A stretch of DNA of 64,000 bases from Macrophomina tecta. Its lineage: Eukaryota; Ascomycota; Dothideomycetes; Botryosphaeriales; Botryosphaeriaceae. The translations under genes and the position numbers were made by a program. The stretch spans positions 496,001 through 560,000 of the forward strand of contig JAKSGN010000002.1 in assembly GCA_024180945.1 (NCBI GenBank). Reading direction: 5' to 3'. Of the stretch, positions 24,179 through 35,600 are shown one piece after another. How positions within the stretch are numbered: position 1 is the stretch's first letter; each line of letters opens with the position of its first letter. The notes beneath the pieces are model-generated. The model was given only the letters and a program-made list of their open reading frames with translations. It ran no database searches and had not been told where the DNA came from.

Positions 24179-26055
24179 TCAAACAGCAACAGGAATGTCC
24201 TCAGCATCCGTGATGCACCCCTGGCTGGCATCCTTCACCAGCTTGGCGTACTTAGAGAGCACGCCCTTATTGTATTTCAGCGGCGGCGCAACCCACGCTG
24301 CTCTCCGCTGCGCCAGCTCCTCCTCGCTGACGTGCAGGTTCATCTCGTTCGTCTCGGCGTCGATGGAAATCTCGTCGCCATCTTGCACCAGGCCAATGGG
24401 CCCACCCACCTGTGCCTCCGGCACAATGTGACCGATCAGGAATCCGTGGCTGCCACCGCTGAAGCGCCCGTCCGTGATGAGCGCGACGTCGTGACCCAAT
24501 CCAGCCCCCATAATAGCAGAGCTAGGCTTCAGCATCTCCGGCATGCCCGGACCGCCCTTGGGTCCCTCGTATCGGATAACCACCACCGTCTTTTCGCCCT
24601 TCTTGATCTCCCCCCGCTCGAGAGCCTTGATGAAGTCGTCCTCAGCGTCGTAGCACTTGGCCTTGCCAACGAAGCGCAGACCCTCCTTGCCCGTGATCTT
24701 GCCAACGCAGCCACCAGGGGCCAGGCTGCCACGCAGGATCTGCAGGTGGCCGGTTGATTTGATGGGGTTGTTCAGGGGACGGATAACCTGCTGATCACTG
24801 GGGAACGCCGGCGCGTTCTCCACGTTCTGCTTCAGAGTTTTGCCCGTGACCGTCATCTGGCTTCCGTCGAGCAGTCCCTCCTTGAGCAGGAACTTGACCA
24901 AAGCAGGGGTGCCGCCAATTTCATACAGGTCGGCGAAGACATACTTGCCGGAAGGCTTCAGGTCCGCGAGGAAAGGAGTACGGTCACTAACGGCCTGGAA
25001 GTCATCGATGGTGAGCTTGATGCCGACGGAATCGGCAATGGCAATCAAGTGCAGGACGGCATTCGTAGAGCCACCAGTGATGGTGACAAGGACCATGGCG
25101 TTCTCAAAAGCCTGTCCAGTAAGAATGTCGCGAGGGCGGAGGTCCTCCTTCAGGAGGTTCTTGATGGCGCCACCTGCAGCCAGACACTCCAGGACCTTGG
25201 CCTTAGACTCGGCCGGGTTGGAGGAGGAGCCAGGCAGCGACATACCCATGACCTCGATGGCGCTGGCCATGGTGTTGGCAGTGTACATGCCACCACAAGC
25301 ACCGCTGCCAGGGCAGGCATGCCTGATAATGTCGAAACGCTCCTCCTCACTAATTTCCCCTGTAATAAATTGCCCGTAGGCCTGGAAGGCGGACACGATG
25401 TCAAGAGTCGGGTTCTTGGGAAGCTTTCCGCATCCCGGGGCAATGGTGCCACCGTAAACCATGATAGAAGGCCTGTTCACACGGCCCATGGCCATCACAA
25501 CACCTGGCATGTTCTTGTCGCAGCCCGGAATGGAAATGTTCGCGTCGTACCACTGGCCGTTCATGACAGTCTCAATGGAGTCGGCAATCAGATCTCTGGA
25601 CTGGAGCGAGTATCTCATGCCCTTTGTGCCCATGGAAATGCCATCACTGACACCGATAGTATTGAACTGCATGCCGACTAGACCGGCACGCTGAACACCC
25701 TCCTTGATCTTGTTGTTGAGGTCGAGCAGGTGCATGTTGCACGGGTTGCCAGAGTACCAGACGGAAGAGATGCCGACCTGGGCCTTGTTCATGTCTTCCT
25801 CGGTCATGCCGGTAGCGTAGAGCTGGGCCTGCGAAGCGCCCTGTGACTTGGGCTGGGTGATGTGCCGGCTGACCTTGTTGAGGCCTTCATCATTACGGCG
25901 GGCGGCGGTCGAGGAAAGAGCCCTCCTGTCGTACGATAGTCAATGGTTGGGCTCGGGTGGTGTCTGTGGTGATGGGGGACTCACACCGACCGCCACGGCG
26001 TCCTGGCGCGCATGGGCGGCCGCACAGGCATGGCACCTATCCTGGGGAGAAGCAT
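24179..26055 (-). CDS. ilv3: Dihydroxy-acid dehydratase, mitochondrial (branched-chain amino-acid synthesis)
   Basis: Exons 25985-26055 and 24179-25925 with a 59-bp intron; 605 residues, the family's normal size. The first exon encodes an Arg-rich, acid-free leader ([18 protein letters not shown]...), a convincing mitochondrial targeting peptide. The enzyme converts 2,3-dihydroxy-isovalerate and -methylvalerate into the keto acids of valine and isoleucine. Fe-S cluster cysteines are seen in [19 protein letters not shown] and [18 protein letters not shown]; the C-terminal catalytic serine lies in [11 protein letters not shown]. The intron sits just after the leader, a common arrangement. Very confident. 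Confidence 0.97.
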
Positions 26056-27128
26056 TGCGGTGTACGTGATCAATCTTCACCCAGAGAGGCCGCGGAAGGA
26101 GTTGATGGAGGCTCTTGGGAAAATTCGCGGACACGGCAGTGACTTAGCGAATGAAGCTCAAGATAATTATTCTGCGAGCCGTTGTTGGCCTAGCGCTGAA
26201 GCTTGCCCGCCGCCGTCTCCGACCTCGGAGCGTTCCAATCGCCGCGGCCTCCCCGCCAACTCGCCGCGCCGCTGTCAACAATCAACAGTCCGCCTCTGAA
26301 GCTGTTTTGCGCCTACAAAGCGGCTTCGGCCTGGTCTGTTCACCACACCATCAAGCTTAGCAGCCCCTGCTTTGAGAGCATAGCGGAGCGTTCCCTCCGC
26401 GGTCCGCCTTCCGTACCGCACCTTGGCAGCCAGGTTGCGACGCCGCCCGTCACCCATGTCGTCACCTGCAGCACTGCAGTCCATTTCCTGTCGCATGCTG
26501 CACCGCACGCTCTTGGGTATGCCTGTACCACAGCTCAGCACTCAGTCCGCCTGTTTCACCATCGCACCCGGGCTGTTGATGCTCTGCCCTTATTACACTT
26601 CCGCGTGAACCAGCTGGCTCGTCATGCCTCCCAGAGTGTAAACACACCCCTTTCGCTACGCAAATTGCAAACCGGTAAAATGCTGCAGTGGCTGCGGCTT
26701 TCGGATTCCTTCTGCCCAGTCGTGCGCCAAGTGGATGGTAGAGCTTGGACTTCTCAATTTACAGGAAATTTGCATGCAATAATCGACCACCCCACCGGAA
26801 CATGCTCAAACAAGCCAATCACTAAGCAGTATGAGGATATGCTCTACGACGCTTGCGGCTACAACCGCCCCTTTGGTCCGACTTCCTTCGGTTTACCTAA
26901 TGAACGACATTCCTGCTCTACCAGTCTCCAGCTGCAGGCTTATCCACCGTAGAGCTGCCATGCAGTCTCTACGCAACGTGCCACCGAGAAAATCCATTGC
27001 ACTAGCTTTCCCATCTATCCACCAACTCCCAAACTCCATACGAGCGTCCGCTCCGATGTGGAGCGCCTGGGTCTCGATGTATTATTGCAAATCAGCCGCT
27101 GCTTACCTCATCAACTAGTTCTACATAC
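26056..27128. other. Intergenic between ilv3 and the tRNA gene
   Basis: 1.1 kb, probably the ilv3 promoter. An open frame of 249 codons (26203-26952, +) has no family signature, no low-frequency-codon avoidance that stands out and no splice structure; not called. Confidence 0.5.
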
Positions 27129-27135
27129 AGTCCTA

Positions 27136-27146
27136 TGGTCTAGTGG
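27136..27146 (+). promoter_or_regulatory. Pol III A box within tRNA-Val
   Basis: TGGTCTAGTGG fits the A-box consensus and lies wholly in exon 1, so intron 1 does not disrupt it. Confidence 0.7.
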
Positions 27147-27151
27147 TATGA

Positions 27152-27204
27152 GTGAGTTGCCCACTGCTCGCAACACTCCGAAAACGCGTCCTAATTCCCG
27201 CCAG
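27152..27204 (+). other. Spliceosomal-type intron 1 inside tRNA-Val, between positions 24 and 25
   Basis: 53 bp with donor GTGAGT, branch-site match CCTAAT at about 27190-27195 and acceptor CCAG. Removal places C25 next to A24 and restores the GTC/GAC D stem. Length and signals match this window's mRNA introns. Confidence 0.8.
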
Positions 27205-27217
27205 CGTTCGCTTCACA

Positions 27218-27248
27218 GCAGCATCTCCGTCCACGAGAGTTCTTGGAG
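27218..27248 (+). other. Canonical anticodon-loop tRNA intron (after position 37)
   Basis: 31 nt between A37 and C38, the conserved site cut by the tRNA splicing endonuclease in fungi. It lacks GT-AG ends, unlike the other two introns of this gene. Confidence 0.8.
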
Positions 27249-27262
27249 CGCGAAAGGTCCCG

Positions 27263-27273
27263 GGTTCGATCGT
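27263..27273 (+). promoter_or_regulatory. Pol III B box, running over the exon/intron 3 junction
   Basis: GGTTCGATC is intact; the last two bases of the 11-nt box are the GT of the intron donor instead of the usual CC. It is therefore a near-consensus B box about 117 bp from the A box, within the range tolerated by TFIIIC. Confidence 0.6.
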
Positions 27274-27331
27274 AAGTCTATCAACAGTCTGTCATCGTGG
27301 AATGTACAGTATGTATCTAACAACAATTCAG
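27272..27331 (+). other. Spliceosomal-type intron 3 inside tRNA-Val, between positions 60 and 61
   Basis: 60 bp with donor GTAAGT, branch-site match TCTAAC at about 27316-27321 and acceptor TTCAG. Removal joins the T loop TTCGATC to CCCGG, completing a 5-bp T stem. Confidence 0.8.
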
Positions 27332-27344
27332 CCCGGTGGGACTA

Positions 27345-29517
27345 CAAAAGCACATACATCGTGATTTCTTTTTGCTCCAGCATCCATTCCTCAGGTGCTC
27401 GTGTCGTATCGCCGCTTGCTTTTTTCCGTACCCAAAGCCCATCTGCTGGAATTCTGCACCTTCTTTTTCTTTTTGGCACTCCAGCATCGCCCGGGCTGCA
27501 TTTGTGGCCGCAGCGGCCTTTGTGGGTACGGCGCGAGCGTGCCATTGACTCGCTTGTCCGTTCCCCGCTCGCTCGCATCGCCAACTCAACACCAACCCGC
27601 GCAACCACATCATCCGTGCATCTGCCACTGATCGGCTCCATTTCCTATTGGCGTTTGTTGCTTGTTGTCGAATGATGGACCTGCAGAGAAGATTTTCGAT
27701 GCAGCAACAGCTGTCAAAGATGCACCTCCACGTATTCCAGTGACCTGCACTGCTGAACCTGTCATGTCCTTCACGGGAAAGTTCCTCCGCCGTGCCAGTG
27801 TACCGGTTACTGGGTGGCTATACGAGTGATTGGCTGTGAATGCTGATATGCAGCGCATATCGCTGGCAATAAACCAGCCGCAGGGAAGTGGCCGGGATAG
27901 AATCTGGGTGACCACAGCGCCCCCTGGTGATGAAAGCAGAAAGGTAACGGGTCTTCATTGTCTCGCCACAATGGCGGCAATTCCACGGGAGAAAACTATT
28001 TCAGAGCGGCAGGAGCGGGAGAGGTTATGAGGACGTTCACAATGAAGACAAACATTCCGACTCCTGATCAATTCACCTTGGAAAGCTGAACAGCGAACTT
28101 GAGACAAGATGTATCGGAACCATCCTGATTGAGTGATGGTATAAAGCATCATCCTGTCAAGATGATGAAACGGTCGAACGTTGATACATCAGCTGCAATA
28201 CTGAAAGTCAAACTAGCACACAGAGGCAGTTGAGTGTGCCGTCTCGACCTACATTATAGTCGGGTGACTTGCTCACAATTGTCCATGACCGAGAGCAGAT
28301 ATCGGCAAAGATGGTTTTGAAAATCCTGAGGAAGTGTCTTGTACGGGGTCTTTGAACATGAGAGTTCTTCCATCCATATGACGCAGCCTGCCCGCGCCAC
28401 GATCATCTTCCAACCAGCGCAGGCAGCTGGCAAACAAAACAGTCCTGGCTCCGCCAGACTTGAAATCCATTTCCTGCGAACCATAATGAGGCACGCGCCC
28501 AGCCTACTCCTCGCCACTAGCGTTTGATTTCTTCATACTACCACACACATGCGCACTTGCCAAGAGCCATGGGCTCTCTTGACAGGGTACCGCGAAGCTC
28601 ACTCTCATGGTGTGTCGCCAAAGCCTGCCCAGGTGTATACGCAGAAGTTTCCTCATAGGAGTTAGACTGTCAGGGCTTTCAAACAGCCCGTCCACAGGAA
28701 CACTCTTTCTCATCACAAGCACTCATCAACCCGTGCACCCTTCAGCTGCCACCCAACCCCTCCGCACTTGCACCAAAAGGCCTTCAACCCCTCCGGACGG
28801 AGCACCGTACAGACCTCACTACCTCCTGTCCCAATTCATTGCACCTCCACATGCCATCGGCGTATAGAAGCCCTCATTCCACCACTACCTATCAATATTC
28901 AGTGCAACCAAGCAGCCCCTCCTTCTTCAGCCAAGCACAGCAGTTGGAAAGATTTCCGCGCAGGAGAACTGTCCTGGGTCTAGTTCGCATCATGGCTCCG
29001 CAAAACATTGCATTTGTGATTTTTGGGAGTTGGCCTCCTATTGGCAACACTAGCCTTGTCGCTTTCATGCGGGTGCTGGGAAAGATAGCTGACGGAAGGC
29101 GATGGCACCTCCATCATTTGCTAGGGCTACAGCTCGCACCATCATCAATAGTGAATTGTGAGAAGCGGCACTAGAAGGCTTGGGGAATGCATGGGCTCGG
29201 TGTCTGCTGATTAGAAGCAATCAGTTCAAGGAAAGGTGGTGTAAGAGAGACGAGGCGGCTACGAGATGCCGAAGCAGCATGCCGGATGGCGAATATAGGC
29301 AAAATTGACAAGTTCTGAATTGGCCTGAGAGGTATTCAGAATGTCATCTTTATCTTTTCGGAGAGTGAAATGCTACATCAACGCTCGAATGCACCAAAGC
29401 GCCCCATGCTGTGTGTGGTTGCCGTATCTATCATCATCAAAAATTGTCCATTAAGGGAAGCCAAATCACCAACTTATGTGTACGCCAAATCCACCATCCA
29501 AAACTCGAGAAAAGCGC
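27345..29517. other. Intergenic, no gene seen beyond the tRNA terminator
   Basis: 2.2 kb between the tRNA gene and the ZIP transporter stop. Only short frames without motifs or splice logic occur. Confidence 0.5.
27369..27373 (+). terminator. Pol III terminator, T5 run
   Basis: Five T residues 24 bp after the discriminator base, as expected for a Pol III tRNA transcript. Confidence 0.6.
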
Positions 29518-31299
29518 TTACGCTGTCAAAGCAGAACTGATACCTAAAATTCCCATGCCGATGAATGCAAAGATCATGCAAAGATTTCTGCTATGCGTCA
29601 AGCCCATGCTCTCCTGAAAGAGCTGTAATGCCACCGACGTCATGACACCAGCTGAAATTATTGTCAATAGGAACCCCCGAAGTCGAGGAAATAGTAGAAC
29701 TTACCAGTCACGGCAAACATGCCTCCATAGACAGACTCGCCAGGTTCGCCGAGGCCTGTTCTGCCGGCAATCCTGAACCACAAGGCTGCCACGCCCGCAC
29801 CAAGAGGCTGGCTTGCTCCACCAAGGATACTGCTGATCAACATAGCTTTCCATCGGCTGTTGATTGCAAGGTAAAGAGGAAGAGCCATCGCAAAACCCTC
29901 TGTGATGTTGTGAATGAAGAGAGCAAGAAAGACTGCGAAGCCGAGTTTCGGGTTGGCATGGTTCGTGGCGTAGGTAATGAAACCCTCGGGAAGTTTGTGC
30001 AAGGCGATGGCTAGGGAAGTCTGAAGACCAATGGACATGAAAGCATTCGTGGGGACATGGTGATGGTGACGGCTTTCTAAATGATCGTGGTGAGAATGAT
30101 CAAGACCGTCATGGTCGTGGTCGTCATAATCATCGTGTTCGTGGTCATGATGGCTGTGCTGATCGGGTGTGGAATGTAGCGAGTGAGTGCTCCTTGGTTT
30201 TGAGCTGCCATTGGCAATGCCGGGGCTTGCAGCGGGCGAGAGCGTTCTGTACCCCGCATCGGCATACTCTGATCTGTGTGATAGTAAAGGCTGGCGCTCG
30301 GGTTGAGAAATGGCTGAAGGCGGCGCTGTCGAAGGGTGAGGCGTCGTAACGCTTCTAGACATGCCAGGCTGTCGAGGCCATGTGTGAACCGGAGCTCTTG
30401 TGCCGCCTCTGGCTTGCACAATCTTGAAACACTCAGATCCACATGGGTCGGTGTAACCATGACATGGCCCAATTTCATCGCATCGGGCTTTTTTCATCAT
30501 AATTTGAGAAGCCTTGTGCGCTAGCTGGGCCGGGAACGATGGCCGCCGTGCGGGAGGGTAGTTCTTTGGAGGCTGGAACGAGTCGGTGCTGTTGAACATT
30601 TCGCTATGCGCAGAGGCGTCAAGGCTGACAGCGCCACTATTAGGCACACCGAGGCGATTTGAGTGCATTGACAGGCCATTCCCGTGGTCATGTTCGTGAG
30701 GGCCAGTCGTTTTGTCGAGGTCTTGGCCCTGCTTTGCCGCCTCTTCGTCGTCGTGAGTGTGGTCGCAGTCGACAACATGTGAAGGGATGAACTGGTGGAT
30801 GAGGCGGGAGATGAACTGGATCCCTACCACACCTCCTAGGAAGCAGGCGATCAGAATCCATGCAGCGGCCTTTGGCGAGTGGCCGCCTTTCTGTAGCGAG
30901 TTTTTCGCCGAGGGCAGCATGCTATAGAGGGAAGAAAATAGCTTTGGTCGGTTCAGCATGATATGGGGAGATCCCGGGGAGAGCAGCTTACCATGACGCC
31001 AAAGCTCAAGCTCAGGGAGGCAGAGAGAAACACGTTGCTGTCCTGTACCCTGAAGTTCTTCTTGCCGGGGAATAATCTAACGATGACATCGATGCAGATG
31101 ACGGAGGCTGGGCCATGAATCAGTGATGAGCGGCACGGGAAGCTGCAGCGATTCGGTACTTACCTCCGAGCACGCATGCTATTACCCACACAGACTCGGT
31201 CAGCAGCGGAATGCCGACGGGGAGAGCTTGTGGAGCACACTTACCTATGCCGCTCATGGCGGTCATGATCCATCCGCGAGTGTCGTTATCGAGCGCCAT
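29518..31299 (-). CDS. ZIP-family zinc transporter, Zrt3-like
   Basis: Five exons: 31245-31299, 31164-31178 (a 15-bp microexon), 30992-31107, 29705-30941 and 29518-29651, all frame-consistent, giving 518 residues. TM1 is split over exons 1-3 (WIMTAMSGIACVLGASVICI), TM2 is SLSFGVMLFSSLYSMLPSA, as in vacuolar Zrt3. A long central cytosolic/luminal loop contains four Cys (CDEIGPCHGYTDPCGSEC) and a His/Asp-rich metal-binding segment encoded at about 30060-30170. The ZIP core follows: TSLAIALHKLPEGF (metal-site HKxPEG) and FIHNITEGFAMALPL (HNxxEG), the two paired metal-binding helices. ZIP proteins move zinc into the cytosol, from the vacuole in the Zrt3 type. The C-terminus IGMGILGISSALTA ends at a TAA inside a possible donor (GTAAGC), so one more exon cannot be excluded. 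Confidence 0.93.
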
Positions 31300-32690
31300 C
31301 TTTGCCCCTCAAGACTTGGCACGATTCACTTTCTCTTGCGATTGCGGTGGAGAGGGTTGCAGCGGCAGTAGGTGTGTATAAGGGCGTCCAGAAGAGGGCG
31401 CGGGTGACGGAGGGGAGCGGTCAGGGCGAGCGCTAGTGGAGGACGGGGCCAGGCTGGTCGAGGTTTTTGAGCACCTTGCTGGCCGCGATTCTTCCTTTGT
31501 GAGCTCAATGAGGTCAAGCCTGCCACTAGCGCAACGAGGGCCCATCACATGACTAAGCGAGCCCACGCCCCCTCCCATTGGCGGCCAGCTCCTTGCTTAT
31601 TGCACGCTACTTGAGCGGCTCACGCCTCCGTCTTGGTTCGTCCGCGAACACGTCGCTCACCACATGCTGTTGTCGCAACAACTGCCGCCTGACCTGTTCT
31701 TTCACCGGGAACAACCATGTTGACCGATCAACAGGACCACAATCATAATCTCCATGGCGCCTACTAGCATTTTCAGACCTGTCCGCATGCCTATTCTGAG
31801 TCAGGGCTTTGACGAGACGTCGGATGCTTCGGCGACTTGCCTCAAGCAGGCTGCTGAAGTGTTTAGCAACAGTCCTTGGCGACGAATCCAAGCCATCCAG
31901 GCCTCTATTGTCGGTAAAAGTGACCGCGGGCTTCATGAAGTATCCGGTGCAGCGTCATGATCGCGCTGGGTTGGATAATCTCCAACGATAAAGATGCCGT
32001 TGCCTGCGATGTCGGAGTCGATAACATCGCATTGCCTCAGGCCGTAATGCAATACCGCGATCTCTCCGCTCGAACCCCTTGTAGAATCTTCCGCACGACA
32101 GAAGACTTGCCCAAGATGTTGAGATGGCGTGCTTGATGCCACGACAAGTCCTGCACGGAAAGCAGCTCATATTCCAAAGGCCTTTTGATTCCGCACCAGC
32201 GGCTGGTCTTTCTAGGTCCAATTAGAAGAGACAACTAAGACAACATCTCCTATCCCCTCAAATCCTGTCTCTCCAACCAAAGAGACCATGAAAGCCAAAA
32301 GGAACGCCTCATTAATCTGCCCCGGCCCATTTCATACCGCCCACCCCCCCGGGTGAGTATCTCCCACTCCGATGAGCGGAATGGGCAAGATCAGACGATG
32401 TCTTCCAGGTTACGAGCATGAGAGCCTCATCCCTGGAGCAAGACACCAAACCACCAATGTCAGCACCTTGAACGCCTATGTAGTTTCTGGCCTTGTAATG
32501 ACACTCGAAGTGGGCAGAACCTGTGATATAGAGCAAGAAAAAAAAAAAAAAAAAACCAAGAAGACATAGCTCGACACACCACCTGCCTGCTGCTCTCTCT
32601 GTACACTGGCCCTGACACTCGATTTCGTCACAAGCGTCAGGAGCCAATTTCGCAAGGCAGGAACTGAGATAGCACACCAAAGGCCAGGAT
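31300..32690. other. Intergenic, no gene seen
   Basis: 1.4 kb between the ZIP start and the kinesin stop, containing an 18-A run at 32538-32555. No gene supported. Confidence 0.55.
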
Positions 32691-35600
32691 TTAGTCTTTG
32701 ACCTTGGCCTGTCGCTTGGCGGTACCAATGTGAGTGTTGTGCACCTGAGAAACCTAATTAGTATATGACTTTTTGCGTTTCCATCCGAAGGCACATAGTG
32801 TATCGACATACCTTAGTTGCAAACTTCAAGCTCGTCAGAGTCTCATGGAGATGCGGCTGCAGCGGGCTGATCATAACGAACATGAGTGTCTTGGAGTTGC
32901 CGCCAAGAGAGTATTGCAGCAGGTATGTCAACTGGTTTGGAAGTATCAGTACATGTCAGGATTTGTTGGATCTCCCTTTGTAGAGCTTACCTTGCTGTTC
33001 CTGTACGGTACATGAGTTCCTTCTTTGCCTGACCCAAGGGCGCCAATGACATCGCCGAGACAGCTCAAGCTGCGGTTGATGTTCTGTGTCTCTTTGAGAC
33101 GGTCTCCAGTAGCACCAGAGTGGCTCAAGCGCTCACTACCAGCAAGATCGACGAGGTTAAGAGTACCCTCACTGCGTTCGCCAGTAATTGAATTTTCTCC
33201 CTTGAGTTTCAGGATGAATACAGAGTGCGAGCGGGATGACCTGCTGTTGGCCATGGTAGCTGCAACGCTACGGTTGCGAGATGCGCTGGAAAGCATCTCC
33301 TGCACCCTATCAGGGCTATCCAAAGCGACAGTGGTAACGTCCGTGATGGTCGTCTGCTTCTTGGCTGGGTCGTGCCTGATCTCGAGCTTCTTCTTGTCCA
33401 ACTCTTCAGCTTTGCCAAGCAAATCGTTCAGGTTTTCATTGTAGACTTCGACGAACTGGCCCTCCATCTTATATTTCCAGCCTTTCTCCTCAAGAGTCTG
33501 GGCAGTCGTGTAGATTTGCTGCACAGCACGAGGGATCATGCCGTCGACTGAAGACATCGTGAAAGTCTTACCAGAGCCGGTCTGGCCGTAACAGAATATG
33601 CATACATTGTACCCATCGAGCGCAGATTGTACAAGCTGGGAAATCTCCTCGAAGACTTCGGCGTTCTGAGATCCGGGGCCGAATACGCGATCAAATGTAA
33701 AAGGGTTGGTGGAGCGCGAAACAGTGCCCATCGCGCTCTTCTGTTCCGGGCCTTGAATAACGACTTCCTTACTGTCCTTTCCGGCATCCGGATAAGCAAT
33801 CTCTGCGGCTTGCTTGAGCTCCACCTCGGACGGCGGTCGAACACGGCAAAAGACACGGATGTTGCCTTTGAGTTCCTGCACTTGGTTGTGAAGCTTACGA
33901 CGAAGTGTCTCTTCTGCGCGAAGCTTCGCTTTGGCTTCCTCTGCCGCATCGATGGCTTCTTGCATCTGCTTCTGGAGCTCTCCAAAAGCAGAAGATTGCG
34001 CTTGACTGTCCGACTCGAGAAAATTGATTTTGGCTTTCATGGCGCTGTTCGAACTCTCGAGAGTCATGATGTTGGCCGACGCCTCGGAAAGTTTGTCGCG
34101 TAGGTTCCTTTCCAGTGCTGTCTTGCGTTCGATATCCGCCTGCAGTTGCTCATTCTCACGCTTGAGCTCCTTCATCTCCCGCTCTTTCCTCTCGAGATCA
34201 ACCCCTGCGTTCTGCCGGTGGAGCTCGGTCTCAGTCCTTATTTCAGAGACTTCCTTGACCCGTAATTGACGCTCCTTCTCTAATTCCGCCTCCATTTCCT
34301 TCTTCAGGTTGGCATAATTCTGCTCGTACTCCTTCTTCAGGTCGTTAGTCTGAGAGTCCAGCTTTCTCTGTAACTCCTCCGCCTCCCTCTCTGAGTCAAG
34401 CTTTAGCCTAGTCATTTCCCTTTCGTGCTTGAACTGTAAATCTTTCAGCTCATGCTCACTCTGCCTCTGGGTGTCTTTCAACTCGAATGCGTGGGTCTTC
34501 TTCGCCGCGTCGAGGGCGATTTCGGATTGTGTAAGTTTCAGCCTTGTATCCTCGAGCTGGGAACGGTATGAATCGACTTTGGTGGAGAGTTGCACTCGCA
34601 TGCAATCGAGTTCGTTGACTGCAGTAATAAGATCCAGCGTTAACTTTAGGCTCTTTGCCGTGGTGATGTAGCGAGCGCTAATCAGTTCCCACACAGCGCT
34701 GTGGATAGATGAAAGAGCCTCTGACATACTCTTAGCCTTGTAAATCTCAATGTTTTCCTTCATATTCTCGCGTTCGGTCGTAGTGCTCTGCATCTGCTGC
34801 CTGAGCTCGCCGTAAAGGGCCTCCATGTCCTCGAGACGACCCTTCGTGTCCCATGCTGTAAAATGCGCACGCACGTTAGAATCTTTACTCAGAAATGGTG
34901 TAGCAGGCTCTTTAGAAGGAGATGTAGCGCAAAAACGATTATTTGTTGGGGTTGCTGGGAGGCGTGGTGCGGGCTGAGGCTGAAGTTGTGCAAGTACAGG
35001 ACGGGGTATCAGCGAAGGCGTAGCAGGCGGGTCCTCCTCTTCCGGTATGCAATCCCTAAAGCCATCTGTGATGGTCAAGGATTGAAATTGTGTCGAGAGT
35101 GACACGTCCCGGTAAGCCTTTGCATGGCCGCCATACTGAGTCTGAACATTGTGCTGTAGCTGAGACTTCTGAGAAGAAAGCCATGACGTAGATTGCTGTG
35201 CAGCCTGGGACCCGCGACTGCTCTTGCGGTGCGAGATGTGGTCGCTACTGCAGCTCGAGCGGGGCTTCCCAGGCTGTATTGCGCCTGCAGGTACACAAGT
35301 TGTAATAGAAATGGGAGTCGTACCCTTACGCTTGCCGAGAGATGGCGGATCGCTGTCGGCTGTATCCAGAGCGGTCTGAGGTCGGTTCGACGGTGTCTGA
35401 TGAGACATACTTCGGGTGTGTGCCATAGAAGTCTGCGGGCGCTGAGGGCGTCCGCCCTGGTTATAGCTGCTGGCAAAGGATGTGTTGGAGTTTGCGCGAG
35501 TCGAGTTTGCGCGAGTCGGGCGCGTAGACGCTGCTGTAACAGAAGATGAGTAGTTTCCATTGCGGATACCTGCCGCCGTTGTGGCTTTGATGGCGCCATT

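Larger units (their letters stand above)
27129..27344 (+). tRNA. tRNA-Val(CAC) interrupted by three introns, two of them spliceosomal-type
   Basis: Exons 27129-27151, 27205-27217, 27249-27271 and 27332-27344 join to a 72-nt cloverleaf. All stems pair: acceptor AGTCCTA with TGGGACT (one T-G wobble), D stem GTC with GAC, anticodon stem TTCGC with GCGAA, T stem CCGGG with CCCGG. Invariant bases are present: T8, A14, G18G19, A21, T33, A37, TTCGA at 54-58, C61; discriminator A. The anticodon loop TTCACAC gives anticodon CAC (valine). The intron after position 37 (27218-27248, 31 nt) is at the normal nuclear tRNA site. The other two interrupt positions 24/25 and 60/61 and look like mRNA introns. 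Without removing them the D and T stems cannot form. An A box (27136-27146), B box (27263-27273) and T5 terminator (27369-27373) suggest Pol III transcription. Whether it is functional cannot be seen. Confidence 0.85.

Noticed and set aside
26203..26952. 249-codon frame on the plus strand beside ilv3
   Set aside because: No family features, and it lies in the probable ilv3 promoter.
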